Source: Bradyrhizobium liaoningense
GTDB lineage: Bacteria > Pseudomonadota > Alphaproteobacteria > Rhizobiales > Xanthobacteraceae
Length of the DNA: 64,000 nt
NCBI RefSeq assembly: GCF_018130825.1
Contig: NZ_JAFCJS010000004.1
Location: forward strand, 496,001 to 560,000
Reading direction: 5' to 3'
The stretch's first letter is position 1; each line of letters opens with the position of its first letter. This document shows, piece after piece, positions 9,979 through 18,775 of this stretch. The notes beneath the pieces were generated by a model. The model saw nothing but the letters and a program-made list of their open reading frames with translations. It was not told the origin of the DNA and ran no database searches. Made by a program: the position numbers and the translations under genes.

Positions 9979-10788
9979 ATGACACAGGGAAACGCCGAGA
10001 CCGCTGCTGCGGGCGCCTCCGGGCTTTTGAGGATCGAGCGGGCGGACCGGGTTCTGACCGTGGGTCTGAACCGGCCGGCCAAGCGCAATGCGCTCAATGA
10101 CGGTATCATCCTGGAAATCGGCGAGTGTTTTGCCTCCCTGCCCGAGGACATCGGCGCGGTCGTCATCCACGGCATCGGCGACCATTTCTCCTCAGGCCTC
10201 GACCTGTCCGAACTGACCGAGCACGACGCCACCGGCGGCCTCCTTCATTCCCAGATGTGGCACCGGGTGTTCGACCGCATCCAGTACAGCCGCGTGCCTG
10301 TCATCGCGGCGCTCAGGGGCGCGGTGATCGGCGGCGGGCTGGAGCTTGCCTGCGCGGCGCATATCCGCGTCGCCGAGCCCTCGACCTATTTCGCACTGCC
10401 GGAGGGGCAGCGTGGCATCTTCGTCGGCGGCGGTGGCTCGGTGCGGCTGCCGCGGCTGATCGGCGTTGCCAGGATGATGGACATGATGCTGACCGGCCGC
10501 GTCTACAGCGCGACCGAAGGCGCTTCCTACGGCTTCGCGCAATATCTGACGGAGGCCGGCAACGGGCTCGGCAAGGCGCTGGAGCTTGCGACCAAGATCG
10601 CCTCCAATGCGCCGCTGACGAATTTCGCCGTGCTCCAGGCGCTGCCGATGATCGCGGAAGCCAATCCGCAGACCGGCCTTCTGATGGAATCGCTGATGGC
10701 CACCGTCGCGCAGAGCGACAAGGAAGCCAAGCGCAGGATCCGCGAATTCCTCGAGCACAAGACCGCCAAGGTGAAGCCCAAATCATGA
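9979..10788 (+). CDS. Crotonase-family hydratase, probable hydroxycinnamoyl-CoA hydratase(-lyase)
   Basis: The 269-residue protein has the crotonase fold. The oxyanion-hole region is FSSGLDLSEL, and the two crotonase catalytic glutamates appear conserved as E122 (GGGLELAC) and E142 (LPEGQRG). Its gene overlaps the feruloyl-CoA synthase-type ligase by ATGA. The pair therefore likely acts in sequence: the ligase forms the cinnamoyl-CoA and this enzyme hydrates its double bond, with or without the retro-aldol cleavage seen in Ech/CouA-type enzymes. Whether it has lyase activity cannot be read from the sequence alone. Start ATG 9979 follows AAGGA. Confidence 0.85.
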   Translation: MTQGNAETAAAGASGLLRIERADRVLTVGLNRPAKRNALNDGIILEIGECFASLPEDIGAVVIHGIGDHFSSGLDLSELTEHDATGGLLHSQMWHRVFDRIQYSRVPVIAALRGAVIGGGLELACAAHIRVAEPSTYFALPEGQRGIFVGGGGSVRLPRLIGVARMMDMMLTGRVYSATEGASYGFAQYLTEAGNGLGKALELATKIASNAPLTNFAVLQALPMIAEANPQTGLLMESLMATVAQSDKEAKRRIREFLEHKTAKVKPKS

Positions 10789-12668
10789 GCGCGCAGCCGT
10801 CCTCTTCCAGCATGGAGCGCGGCGCGAGCAATTCTCCGCTGCGGCCCATTTCGTTCGGCGATCCCGTCGTCAATGTCGAGCGACGCGACGACGGCACGAT
10901 CTACCTGCGGCCGAAGCAGCCGCTCGGCGACTATCCGGTCCGCATCACCGACCGCCTGCATCATTGGGCGACGACGACGCCGGACCGCGTCTTCATGGCC
11001 GAGCGCGAGGGCGGCCGCGGCTGGCGCAAGATCACCTATGCCGAGCTGCTCACGGCGAGCCGGCACATTGCATCGAGCCTGATCGCGCGCGGCCTGTCGG
11101 CCGAGCGGCCTGTCGTGATCCTCTCAGGCAATTCGATCGACCATGCGCTGCTAGCCTTCGGCGCGTTCTACGCCGGCGTTCCGTTCTGCCCGGTGTCGCC
11201 GGCCTATTCGCTGGTGTCGAAGGATTACGGCAAGCTGTCTTACCTGATGAAGCTGCTGACGCCGGGCCTCGTCTTCGCCGAGGACGCCGGCAAGTTCGCC
11301 GACGCGCTCGCGGCCAATGTCGCGCTCGGCACCGAGATCGCGGTATCCTGGGGCACCGTGCCGGGCCGCGACGTCACCCTGCTCGCCGATCTCATGGCGA
11401 CGCCGATCCACGGCGATCTCGACGCGGTGCACGGCAAGATCGGCCCTGATACCATCGCAAAATTCCTGCTGACCTCCGGGTCGACCGGCAATCCCAAGGC
11501 CGTCATCAATACCCAGCGCATGATCTGCGCCAACCAGGTGATGCTGCGCGAGACGCTCGCCTTCCTCAAGGACGAGCCGCCCGTCATCATCGACTGGCTG
11601 CCCTGGAACCACACCTTTGGCGGCAACCACAATATCGGCCTGACGCTCTACAATGGCGGCTCGATGTATCTCGACGCCGGCAAGCCGGTGCCTGGAGGCA
11701 TCGAGGAGACCGTACGCAATCTCCAGGAGATTTCGCCGACGGTCTATTTCAACGTGCCCAAGGGCTATGAATCGCTGCTGCCATACTTGCGCGACGATCA
11801 GGGCCTGCGCGCGAAGTTCTTCGACCGGCTGCATGCGATGTTCTTCTCGGGCGCGGCGCTGTCGCCGTTCGTCTGGAACAGCCTCGACGAGCTCGCGGTG
11901 AAGGAGAAGGGCTATCGCGTGCCGATGCTGACCGGCCTTGGCGCGACCGAGACCTCGCCATTCTTCATGTCGGTCAATCCGCGCACCAGCCGCTCCGGCC
12001 ATGTCGGCCTGCCGGTCTCGGGCAACGACGCCAAGCTGGTGCCGAACAACGGCAAGCTCGAGGTCCGCGCCAAGGGGCCGAACGTGATGCCCGGCTACTG
12101 GCGCCAACCCGACATCACCGCGAAATCCTTCGACGAGGAAGGATTTTACAAGATGGGCGACGCGCTGAAGCCGTCCGACCCTGACGATTTCAACGCCGGC
12201 TTCGATTTCGACGGCCGCGTCAGCGAGGACTTCAAGCTCGCCAGCGGCACCTGGGTCAGCGTCGGCCCCCTGCGCGCGCGCCTCACCGCGGCCTGCGCGC
12301 CGCTGGTGCGCGACGTCGTCATCGCCGGCATCAACCGCGACGAGGTCTCCGCGCTGATCGTGCTCGATCTCGACGGCTGTCGCCTGATCAACCCGACGCT
12401 GCCGGCGGACGATCTCGTCGTCGCCACGCGCGACCGCCTGGTGCGCGAGGCCTTTCGCGAGCGCCTGACCCGCTTCCTCAGCCAGGCCACGGGATCCTCG
12501 ACGAGGATCACGCGCGCGATCCTGATGGATACGCCGCTGTCGATCGACAAGGGCGAGGTCACCGACAAGGGCTCGATCAACCAGCGCGCGGTGCTGGAGC
12601 ATCGTACCGCCTTGATCGACGAGCTCTACGCTGCCAATCCGTCGGACCGTGTGATATCGGTCGGCTAA
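10785..12668 (+). CDS. Feruloyl-CoA synthase-type aryl-CoA ligase
   Basis: An ANL-superfamily ligase of 627 residues. The ATP-binding motif [11 protein letters not shown] lies near residue 230, with [10 protein letters not shown] after it. The end of the protein ([15 protein letters not shown]) carries the C-terminal lysine, a layout typical of feruloyl-CoA synthases rather than the PKxxSGK ending of fatty-acyl ligases. It converts ferulate, p-coumarate or related acids plus ATP and CoA to the CoA thioester. ATG 10785 overlaps the crotonase stop. Equivalent roles: Fcs, or CouB of R. palustris. Confidence 0.9.
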   Translation: MSAQPSSSSMERGASNSPLRPISFGDPVVNVERRDDGTIYLRPKQPLGDYPVRITDRLHHWATTTPDRVFMAEREGGRGWRKITYAELLTASRHIASSLIARGLSAERPVVILSGNSIDHALLAFGAFYAGVPFCPVSPAYSLVSKDYGKLSYLMKLLTPGLVFAEDAGKFADALAANVALGTEIAVSWGTVPGRDVTLLADLMATPIHGDLDAVHGKIGPDTIAKFLLTSGSTGNPKAVINTQRMICANQVMLRETLAFLKDEPPVIIDWLPWNHTFGGNHNIGLTLYNGGSMYLDAGKPVPGGIEETVRNLQEISPTVYFNVPKGYESLLPYLRDDQGLRAKFFDRLHAMFFSGAALSPFVWNSLDELAVKEKGYRVPMLTGLGATETSPFFMSVNPRTSRSGHVGLPVSGNDAKLVPNNGKLEVRAKGPNVMPGYWRQPDITAKSFDEEGFYKMGDALKPSDPDDFNAGFDFDGRVSEDFKLASGTWVSVGPLRARLTAACAPLVRDVVIAGINRDEVSALIVLDLDGCRLINPTLPADDLVVATRDRLVREAFRERLTRFLSQATGSSTRITRAILMDTPLSIDKGEVTDKGSINQRAVLEHRTALIDELYAANPSDRVISVG

Positions 12669-12693
12669 GAAACCATCGCCAAAGGAGAACGCC

Positions 12694-13455
12694 ATGTTGT
12701 TGAAGGATCAGGCAGCCATCGTCACCGGCGGCGCATCGGGACTGGGCGCTGCCACCGCGCGAAAGCTGGCGGCGCAGGGCGCCAGGGTCGCGGTGTGCGA
12801 CCTCAATGCCAAGCTCGCTGAAACCGTTGCCGCCGAGATCAAGGGCGTCGCCGTGACCTGCGACGTCTCCGACGCCGCTTCCGCGGAGGCCGCGATCGCG
12901 CAGGCGACCAAGGCCCATGGCCCGGCGCGCGTGTTGGTCAATTGCGCCGGCATCGGCGTTGCCAAGCGCGTCGTCGGCCGCGACGGTCCGATGGCGCTCG
13001 CCGATTTCGACAAGGTGATCAGGGTCAATTTGATCGGCACCTTCAACATGCTGCGCCTTGCCGCGACCGAGATGTCCAAGCTCGAGCCGCAGGCGACCGG
13101 CGAGCGCGGCGTCATCATCAACACCGCCTCCGTCGCCGCCTATGACGGCCAGATCGGCCAGTCGGCCTATTCGGCGTCCAAGGGCGGCATCGTCGGCATG
13201 ACGCTGCCGATCGCGCGCGAGCTCGCGCAGTTCGGCGTCCGCGTGCTGACCATCGCGCCCGGCCTGTTCCTGACGCCGCTGCTCGCGAACCTGCCGCAGG
13301 AAGCACAGGACTCGCTCGCCGCAGCGATCCCCTTCCCGCGCCGGCTCGGCCAGGCCGACGAGTTCGCCGCGCTCGCGCTGCACATGGTCGAGAACGCCTA
13401 CCTGAACGGCGAAGTGGTCCGCCTCGACGGCTCGCTGCGCATGGCGCCGAAGTAG
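12694..13455 (+). CDS. SDR dehydrogenase, 3-hydroxyacyl-CoA dehydrogenase type 2-like (HSD10-like)
   Basis: The 253-residue classical SDR has the cofactor motif TGGASGLG (residues 11-18) with Asp (VCDLN) after strand 2, which favours NAD+. Active-site residues S146, Y159 and K163 are present (SAYSASK). The overall pattern, including [13 protein letters not shown]-like ending, resembles HSD17B10-type 3-hydroxyacyl-CoA dehydrogenases. In this operon it could oxidise the hydrated cinnamoyl-CoA to the 3-keto ester. AAAGGAGAA precedes the ATG. Confidence 0.85.
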   Translation: MLLKDQAAIVTGGASGLGAATARKLAAQGARVAVCDLNAKLAETVAAEIKGVAVTCDVSDAASAEAAIAQATKAHGPARVLVNCAGIGVAKRVVGRDGPMALADFDKVIRVNLIGTFNMLRLAATEMSKLEPQATGERGVIINTASVAAYDGQIGQSAYSASKGGIVGMTLPIARELAQFGVRVLTIAPGLFLTPLLANLPQEAQDSLAAAIPFPRRLGQADEFAALALHMVENAYLNGEVVRLDGSLRMAPK

Positions 13456-13465
13456 AGCGCGCCAC

Positions 13466-13885
13466 ATGTTCGTGAACCGGCGCGAGGTCCAGATCCAGTG
13501 GGGTGATTGCGACCCCGCCAATATCGTCTACTACCCGCGCTACTTCGCGATGTTCGACGATTCGACCTCGACCCTGTTCGAGGTCGCCGGCTTCTCCAAG
13601 CAGGACCTGGTCCGCAGATACGGCCTGGTGGGAATCCCCATGGTCGACACGCGGGCCAAGTTCTACATCCCCTCGACTTATGGCGACTGGATCACCATCG
13701 AAACGAAGATCGAGAGCATCAAGCGCTCGAGCTTCGAGGTGAAGCACAACGTCTACAAGGGCGAGGCGCTGGCGATCGAGGGTTTCGAGACCCGCGTCCT
13801 GGTCGGCCGCGATCCTGCCAACCCCGACAAGCTGAAATCGGCACCGTTTCCGCAGGAAATGGTCGCCAAATTCACGGGAAGCTAA
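13466..13885 (+). CDS. 4-hydroxybenzoyl-CoA thioesterase-type hotdog protein
   Basis: The 139-residue single hotdog domain opens with QWGDCDPANIVYYPRYF, the signature of the 4-hydroxybenzoyl-CoA thioesterase family, with D16 in the catalytic Asp position. Release of 4-hydroxybenzoate from its CoA ester would supply PobA, which is encoded 8 kb away in the same block. It starts 10 bases after the dehydrogenase stop, within the operon. The substrate is inferred from family and context. Confidence 0.85.
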   Translation: MFVNRREVQIQWGDCDPANIVYYPRYFAMFDDSTSTLFEVAGFSKQDLVRRYGLVGIPMVDTRAKFYIPSTYGDWITIETKIESIKRSSFEVKHNVYKGEALAIEGFETRVLVGRDPANPDKLKSAPFPQEMVAKFTGS

Positions 13886-13964
13886 ATCGCCGCATCACCA
13901 AAAGACGGGGCTGAATTCACGTCCGATTTCTGCTTTCAAAGAAAACACGTCAAGGGAGGAATAG

Positions 13965-15116
13965 ATGAAACGCTTTTACCTGACCGCCGCCATTGCCGCG
14001 GCGACGCTTGCACTGCCGGCGCTGCCCGCGCTGGCCCAGACCAGCGAAATCACCATCGGCATCACCACCACCACGACCGGCCCGGGCGCGGCCCTCGGCA
14101 TTCCCGAGCGCAACGCGCTGGAATTCGTGCCGAAGGAGATCGGCGGCGTGCCGCTGAAGGTGATCGTGCTCGACGACGGCGGCGATCCCACCACCGCGAC
14201 CACCAACGCCCGCCGCTTCGTGACTGAATCCAAGGCCGACATCATCATGGGTTCGGCGCTGACGCCGCCGACCATCGCGGTCTCCAACGTCGCCAACGAA
14301 GCCGGCATCCCGCACTTTGGTCTGGCGCCCTTCCCGATCACGCCGGAGCGCATGAAGTGGTCGGTTGCGATGCCGCAGCCGATCCCGATCGTCGGCAAGG
14401 TGCTGTACGACCACATGAAGTCGAAGGGCATCAAGACCCTCGGCTATATCGGCTATTCCGACTCCTATGGCGACCTCTGGTTCAACGATCTGAAGGCACA
14501 GGCGGTGCCGATGGGCATGACCATCGTCGACGAGGAGCGCTTTGCCCGTCCGGATACGTCGGTGACCGGCCAGGTGCTCAAGCTCGTCGCCGCCAATCCC
14601 GACGCGATCCTGGTCGGCGCCTCCGGCACCGCGGCCGCGCTGCCGCAGACCGAGCTGCGCGAGCGCGGCTATCAGGGCCTGATCTACCAGACCCACGGTG
14701 CCGCCAGCATGGACTTCATCCGCATCGCCGGCAAAGCGGCCGAGGGCGTGCTGATGGCCTCCGGTCCCGTCATGGACCCCGAGGACCAGCCGGACGAGGC
14801 CGCCACCAAGAAACCGGGCCTTGCGCTCAACACCGCCTATGAAGCCAAGTATGGCCCGAACAGCCGCAGCCAGTTCGCCGGCCACTCCTACGATGCGTTC
14901 GAGATCCTCAAGCGCATCATCCCGACCGCGCTGAAAACCGCAAAACCCGGCACGCCGGAATTCCGCGAAGCGATCCGTCAGGCTCTGCTGACGGAGAAGG
15001 AGCTGGCGGCGAGCCAGGGCGTCTACAACTTCACCGAAAAGGACCGCTACGGCCTCGACGAGCGCTCGCGCATCCTGCTCACCGTGAAGAACGGCAAGTA
15101 CACGCTGGTGAAGTAG
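13965..15116 (+). CDS. Liv-type ABC transporter periplasmic binding protein, probable aromatic-acid receptor
   Basis: The 383-residue precursor has a signal peptide (MKRFYLTAAIAAATLALPALPALA, cleaved near AQT). A Peripla_BP_6 (LivJ-like) two-lobe receptor follows, beginning EITIGITTTTTGPGAALG. A strong ribosome site AAGGGAGGAA precedes ATG 13965, and a rho-independent terminator follows the stop. No permease genes adjoin it, so it probably serves the LivM-LivG/LivF importer at the window start, as CouP serves CouSTU in R. palustris. Confidence 0.88.
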   Translation: MKRFYLTAAIAAATLALPALPALAQTSEITIGITTTTTGPGAALGIPERNALEFVPKEIGGVPLKVIVLDDGGDPTTATTNARRFVTESKADIIMGSALTPPTIAVSNVANEAGIPHFGLAPFPITPERMKWSVAMPQPIPIVGKVLYDHMKSKGIKTLGYIGYSDSYGDLWFNDLKAQAVPMGMTIVDEERFARPDTSVTGQVLKLVAANPDAILVGASGTAAALPQTELRERGYQGLIYQTHGAASMDFIRIAGKAAEGVLMASGPVMDPEDQPDEAATKKPGLALNTAYEAKYGPNSRSQFAGHSYDAFEILKRIIPTALKTAKPGTPEFREAIRQALLTEKELAASQGVYNFTEKDRYGLDERSRILLTVKNGKYTLVK

Positions 15117-15141
15117 GCGCAGCGAGAGATTTGACACGACG

Positions 15142-15169
15142 AGAGCCGGCCCGATGGGCCGGCTCTTTT
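15142..15169 (+). terminator. Rho-independent terminator after the aromatic-acid operon
   Basis: An 11-bp perfect stem, AGAGCCGGCCC and GGGCCGGCTCT with a GAT loop, is followed by TTT, 26 bases after the receptor stop. The stem can also serve the convergent GST gene. Confidence 0.88.
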
Positions 15170-15191
15170 CATTTGCAATCCGCGTGAGCGC

Positions 15192-15923
15192 CTAAGCCGC
15201 CTGCCGCAGCGGGGTCCAGGCGAACTCCGGATAATAGCTATCCATCATGCGGTCGACATACGCCGTGAGGTTCGGAAATCCCTCGGCCCGCTGTCGCAGC
15301 CCGGATTCGAAGAACGGCGTCAAAATCCCTGCGAGCGCGCCGAAAGCTGTCGCATCGACGCCGCAGGGCTTGTTGCCCATCAGGTAGGCCTTGTCGCCGA
15401 GCTGCACCGACAGCGCGAGCAGCGAGCGCACCGCGAGATCGACGTCGTCATCGGGCGCATGGCGGCCGAGGCCGGAGAGCAGATAGTTCTCGGCGACGCG
15501 GAACTGCGCGTCCTCGCGCAGCTTTTCGCGGTTGTGCTCCGGTGCGCCGTCGAAGAAATGCGCGGGCCCCTTGGCGAAGTTGACCGGATCGACCCAGCGC
15601 GCGCCGACCAGCGCCCAATAGACATGATGCTCGATCATCCGCTCGAACGCCCAGGCCTGCGCACGCTCAGCCAAGGAGAGGCCGGCGTCGAAATCGAAGC
15701 CGTAGCGGCGCTCGATATGGGCGCGGATGAAGGTGGAATCAGCCACCGCCTCGCCGCCATCGTCGATGAACGGCAATTGCCCCTTTGGGGAGGCGGGCGG
15801 CATTGCGCGCTCCTTGCGGTAGGGCAGCCCCGCCATCTTGAGCTGCACCTCGGTCTTGGTGACGAAGGGGCTGATTTCCGGCAGGCCGAAGCCGGTGCCA
15901 AAGCCGTAAAGCGTGATCATCAT
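15192..15923 (-). CDS. Glutathione S-transferase family protein (Fax/metaxin-like)
   Basis: The 243-residue protein has a thioredoxin-like N-terminal domain (about 1-75, with the conserved cis-Pro segment KGQLPFIDDGG and ADSTFI) and an all-helical C-terminal domain. The longer-than-usual linker and FERMIEHHVYWALVGARWVD resemble the failed-axon-connections/metaxin-like GSTs. The start is ATG 15923 after AGGAGAA; ATG 15920 is possible. Its substrate is unknown. Confidence 0.85.
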   Translation of the reverse strand: MMITLYGFGTGFGLPEISPFVTKTEVQLKMAGLPYRKERAMPPASPKGQLPFIDDGGEAVADSTFIRAHIERRYGFDFDAGLSLAERAQAWAFERMIEHHVYWALVGARWVDPVNFAKGPAHFFDGAPEHNREKLREDAQFRVAENYLLSGLGRHAPDDDVDLAVRSLLALSVQLGDKAYLMGNKPCGVDATAFGALAGILTPFFESGLRQRAEGFPNLTAYVDRMMDSYYPEFAWTPLRQAA

Positions 15924-15959
15924 GCGCGTTCTCCTGGTCTGCCGAAAACTTGACGGAAC

Positions 15960-16220
15960 CTAGTGCCGGGCTGCTGCCACCATGGTGGCAGCAGCCGTGA
16001 TATCTTCTGCGAAGCGGGCCCCCCGCCAGGCGCGGCCCATCACATGACGGACCAGCGCGTCCGCGGCCTGGGTCAGCGAGCGTGCCGCCACGCTGGCGAG
16101 CGCAAATCGGAGATCAACGGCCATGAGATCGAGCGAAACAAGGCGGCCGAACGCCTGGGCGGACCACAGTTGCGCCCGCAACATCGGGACAACCGGGCCG
16201 AAATGGGTTGGAACGATCAT
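15960..16220 (-). CDS. Small hypothetical protein
   Basis: An 86-residue protein from ATG 16220, behind GAAGAGGA; a TTG at 16226 would add two residues. It is mainly alpha-helical and amphipathic (AQLWSAQAFGRLVSLDLMAVDLRFALASVAARSL), and it is not clearly transmembrane. I do not recognise the family. It is divergent from the WYL regulator at 16333, with that regulator's likely operator between them, which suggests it is the regulator's target. Confidence 0.5.
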   Translation of the reverse strand: MIVPTHFGPVVPMLRAQLWSAQAFGRLVSLDLMAVDLRFALASVAARSLTQAADALVRHVMGRAWRGARFAEDITAAATMVAAARH

Positions 16221-16266
16221 GGACAAATCCTCTTCAGTCGATGTGTTGTCCCGGTATAGAACCCCC

Positions 16267-16290
16267 CTGCTGCCAACATCCTGTCAGCAG
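16267..16290. promoter_or_regulatory. Putative operator of the adjacent YafY/WYL regulator
   Basis: Nine-base arms with one mismatch (CTGCTGCCA and TGTCAGCAG, spacer ACATCC) lie between the divergent small gene and the WYL regulator. The block ACATCCTGT recurs in the operator at 23780-23806 beside the second WYL regulator. Confidence 0.55.
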
Positions 16291-16332
16291 CAACGCGCCG
16301 CTTTCTGAACCGCCCCCGATAAGAGAATTGTC

Positions 16333-17031
16333 ATGAGACGCGCCGACCGGCTGTTTCAGATCATCCAGGTGCTCCGGCGCACGCGGAAGCCGCTGACGGC
16401 GGACGCGATTGCGGCCGAGCTCGAGACCTCGAAGCGCACGATCTACCGCGATATCGCGACGCTGATCGGCCAGCGCGTGCCGATCCGCGGCGAGGCCGGC
16501 ATGGGCTACATCCTGGAAAAGGGATTTGACCTGCCGCCTTTGATGCTGACGCCCGACGAGATCGAGGCGGCGGTGCTGGGCGCGCAATGGGTCGCGGGCC
16601 ATGCCGATTCGGCGCTCGCGCGCGCGGCCGAAGACCTGATGGCCAAGATCGCCGACACCGTCCCCGAGCGCCTGCGCCCGTTCGTGCTGGAGCCCGCCAG
16701 CCGGGCGCGGCCTAGCTGGAACAGGGAGCCCGATCGCCTCGACATGGTGCGCACGCGCACCCAGATCCATGAGGGCAAGAAGATCATGCTGCGCTATCGC
16801 GACGAGCAGGGCCGCGCCAGCGAACGCATGATCTGGCCGATCTCGGTCGGCTATCTCGAAGCCGTGCGCCTGCTCGCGGCCTGGTGCGAGCTGCGCAGCG
16901 ATTTCCGCAGCTTCCGCACCGACCGCGTGGTGGACGCGACCTATCTCGACGAACGATATCCGGAGCGGCGCGACGTGCTGCGCGCGAGGTGGCGGCAGAG
17001 CCTGGTCTGGGGCCCGCCGAAGGACACGTGA
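16333..17031 (+). CDS. YafY-type HTH/WYL-domain transcriptional regulator
   Basis: The 232-residue regulator has an N-terminal winged HTH (LTADAIAAELETSKRTIYRDIATL, residues ~18-41) and a C-terminal WYL-type ligand domain (about 140-215: KKIMLRYRDEQGRASERMIWPISVGYLEAVRLLAAWCELR). In the WYL core the sequence reads GYLEAVRLLAAWCELR. It probably represses the divergent small gene and itself through the palindrome at 16267-16290. Confidence 0.9.
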   Translation: MRRADRLFQIIQVLRRTRKPLTADAIAAELETSKRTIYRDIATLIGQRVPIRGEAGMGYILEKGFDLPPLMLTPDEIEAAVLGAQWVAGHADSALARAAEDLMAKIADTVPERLRPFVLEPASRARPSWNREPDRLDMVRTRTQIHEGKKIMLRYRDEQGRASERMIWPISVGYLEAVRLLAAWCELRSDFRSFRTDRVVDATYLDERYPERRDVLRARWRQSLVWGPPKDT

Positions 17032-17036
17032 GCGCG

Positions 17037-17351
17037 ATGGAGGAAATCGATCTCTCGGCCTACTGCCAGAGTTGCGGCGCCTGCTGCGGCTATTCGCAGA
17101 ACTGGCCGCGCTTTTCGATCGAGAGCGACGAGGAGCTTGCCGCGATTCCCGAAGCGCTGGTCAACGACCGCCAGTCCGGCATGCGTTGCGAGGGCGATCG
17201 CTGCGTGGCATTGCAGGGAGAGATCGGCAAGGCGACCGCGTGCGGCATCTATGCGGTACGGCCGGAAGTGTGCCGCACCTGCATGCCTGGCGACGCCGAA
17301 TGCGCGATGGCGCGGCGGAAGTTCGGGCTGCCAGTTATACAGTCTGCTTAG
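17037..17351 (+). CDS. YkgJ-type cysteine-cluster protein
   Basis: The 104-residue protein (a GTG at 17028 would add three residues) carries CQSCGACCGY near the N-terminus and later C residues in MRCEGDRCVAL, ACGIYAVRPEVCRTC and DAEC. This is the pattern of the YkgJ/CxxCxxCC family, thought to bind zinc or an iron-sulfur cluster. RPEVCR is the family's second hallmark. It starts directly after the WYL gene, so the two may be co-transcribed. Its function is unknown. Confidence 0.85.
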   Translation: MEEIDLSAYCQSCGACCGYSQNWPRFSIESDEELAAIPEALVNDRQSGMRCEGDRCVALQGEIGKATACGIYAVRPEVCRTCMPGDAECAMARRKFGLPVIQSA

Positions 17352-17746
17352 GCCAGGACGGCTTCGCTGATCTCGTCGTCGATCTCATCATCGAGCGGTG
17401 CGAGCACCGACAATGGCTTGGTCGACAGCGTGATCGGCTTGCGGCCCCCCGACAGCGACGGCGATGATTTGGCCGAGCTCGCACGCGACAGCGCGTAGAG
17501 CGTCGAGCCGACGCGGCCGCCGTTCTCGATCAGGTCGCGCTCGCTGCAGCTTGCTGCGATCGCGACCGCCAGCGAGTGCAGATGGCTGCGGCGGTAGCAG
17601 AACAGCGCCAGCCTGGCGCGCGCGTCAGGGGAAACACTCTCAACCAGCCTCGGCAGGCCGCTCTCGCTGGCGCGATACATCTCGCCAAGGAGTTCGTCGC
17701 GAACCGGGCAGAAATCGCTTTCAAAGGCGTCGCGGCTTGAAAACAT
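17348..17746 (-). CDS. Conserved hypothetical protein
   Basis: A 132-residue protein from ATG 17746, which follows GAGGGAGAAC; a longer start at 17782 lacks such a site. The N-terminal half (about 5-75) is helical (RDAFESDFCPVRDELLGEMYRA) and the C-terminal end is acidic (PLDDEIDDEISEAV). Its last codons overlap the YkgJ gene tail to tail by four bases. No known domain is recognised; it looks like a rhizobial lineage protein. Confidence 0.65.
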   Translation of the reverse strand: MFSSRDAFESDFCPVRDELLGEMYRASESGLPRLVESVSPDARARLALFCYRRSHLHSLAVAIAASCSERDLIENGGRVGSTLYALSRASSAKSSPSLSGGRKPITLSTKPLSVLAPLDDEIDDEISEAVLA

Positions 17747-17881
17747 TGCAGTTCTCCCTCGTGTGCGGAAGATGCAGCGCAATTCTCTAATGAAAGGTTA
17801 ACCACGCTGGGCGGTAGTCACCCGGGGTCCTTGCGCGCTGCCCGCGAATCAGAGGGGCCCGGCAGGCAGCTTCCCTGCGGC

Positions 17882-18000
17882 CATCCTTCGAGACGCCCGC
17901 CTTCGGCGGGCCCTCAGGATGAGGACTTGGTGCGCAGCGAAATGCCAGACCCTCATGGTGAGGAGCGCCGCCTTACGGCGCGTCTCGAACCATGAAGGCC
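17882..18000. repeat. Palindromic intergenic repeat (CATCCTTCGAGACGC type)
   Basis: Two nested hairpin units: CATCCTTCGAGACGCCCGCC...CCTCAGGATG, and CTCATGGTGAGGAGCGCCGCC...GTCTCGAACCATGA. The outer GAGACGC and GCGTCTC also pair. A relative lies at 57406-57560. It fills the 276-base gap between two divergent-to-tandem minus-strand genes. Confidence 0.75.
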
Positions 18001-18022
18001 GAGCAGCCAGCCGTGGCGAGCC

Positions 18023-18439
18023 TCAGTTCGCCGCCATGAAGATGGAGAGGCCGAAGCCGGTCAGGTGGTGCAGCGCCTGGTCGACGCCGATCAGGGTCCA
18101 GAACCAGGGATGCGCAAGGTCGACGCCGAAATTGGCGGAGACGAATCCCTTGGCGCGGTCGATCGTGATGTGGATCGCGAAATCGATGAAGGCCACGAAC
18201 CAGAATTTCGGCGCGACGATCACGATCAGCGGCAGCGCGACCGCAAGGTGAACCAGGCAATGCACCAGCAGCGGCAGGGCCCAGCCGTGCTTCTGGTCCT
18301 TGCCATGCGCCATCCAGGCGGTCTGGAGGACGAAATCGGCGATGATGTGCTTGAAGGTGAGCAGCAGCATCCAGCCAATGAGCGCTTCGACCGGAACCGC
18401 CGATGACAGGGATGGAAACGACAAAGCTGACGCCCTCAT
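18023..18439 (-). CDS. DUF3307 membrane protein
   Basis: The 138-residue protein has about four hydrophobic helices with conserved histidines (LTFKHIIADFVLQ, LLVHCLVHLAV, DFAIHITIDRAKG, DQALHHLTGFGL). This matches DUF3307, a family of small integral membrane proteins of unknown role. The HxxxD-type repeats suggest a metal site within the membrane. The start ATG 18439 has no good ribosome site. Confidence 0.85.
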   Translation of the reverse strand: MRASALSFPSLSSAVPVEALIGWMLLLTFKHIIADFVLQTAWMAHGKDQKHGWALPLLVHCLVHLAVALPLIVIVAPKFWFVAFIDFAIHITIDRAKGFVSANFGVDLAHPWFWTLIGVDQALHHLTGFGLSIFMAAN

Positions 18440-18775
18440 TGACGTGACAAGAAAGATTGGAGCGTTCAGCGCAACTTCTTCTTGGACCGGTCAAATCGCC
18501 GGGACGGGCAATTTATGACATCTCCCGCGGCGGAATGCAGCCGGGGGGAACCGGAAAATCGCAAACTGTGGCTAACTGGTGATAGGATGACCAATCGCCG
18601 CGCCCGCGTCGAGTAAGGTTACCTCCGGCTCGAAATTTGCATTCCGCGACCTTCGCGGTATCATCGACGACAGGGAATATCGTTCTTTTTTCAGGCGTTT
18701 ACGAATTACAGGGCGTCCGCGGTGATCACACCAGCGAGCCGCCCGCCACCAAAGAATAAGGCCAAGAGTGCTGCC

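Noticed and set aside
11151-12695. 514-residue minus-strand frame opposite the feruloyl-CoA synthase-type gene
   Set aside because: Composition is typical of antisense frames in GC-rich genes and the real ligase motifs are on the other strand.
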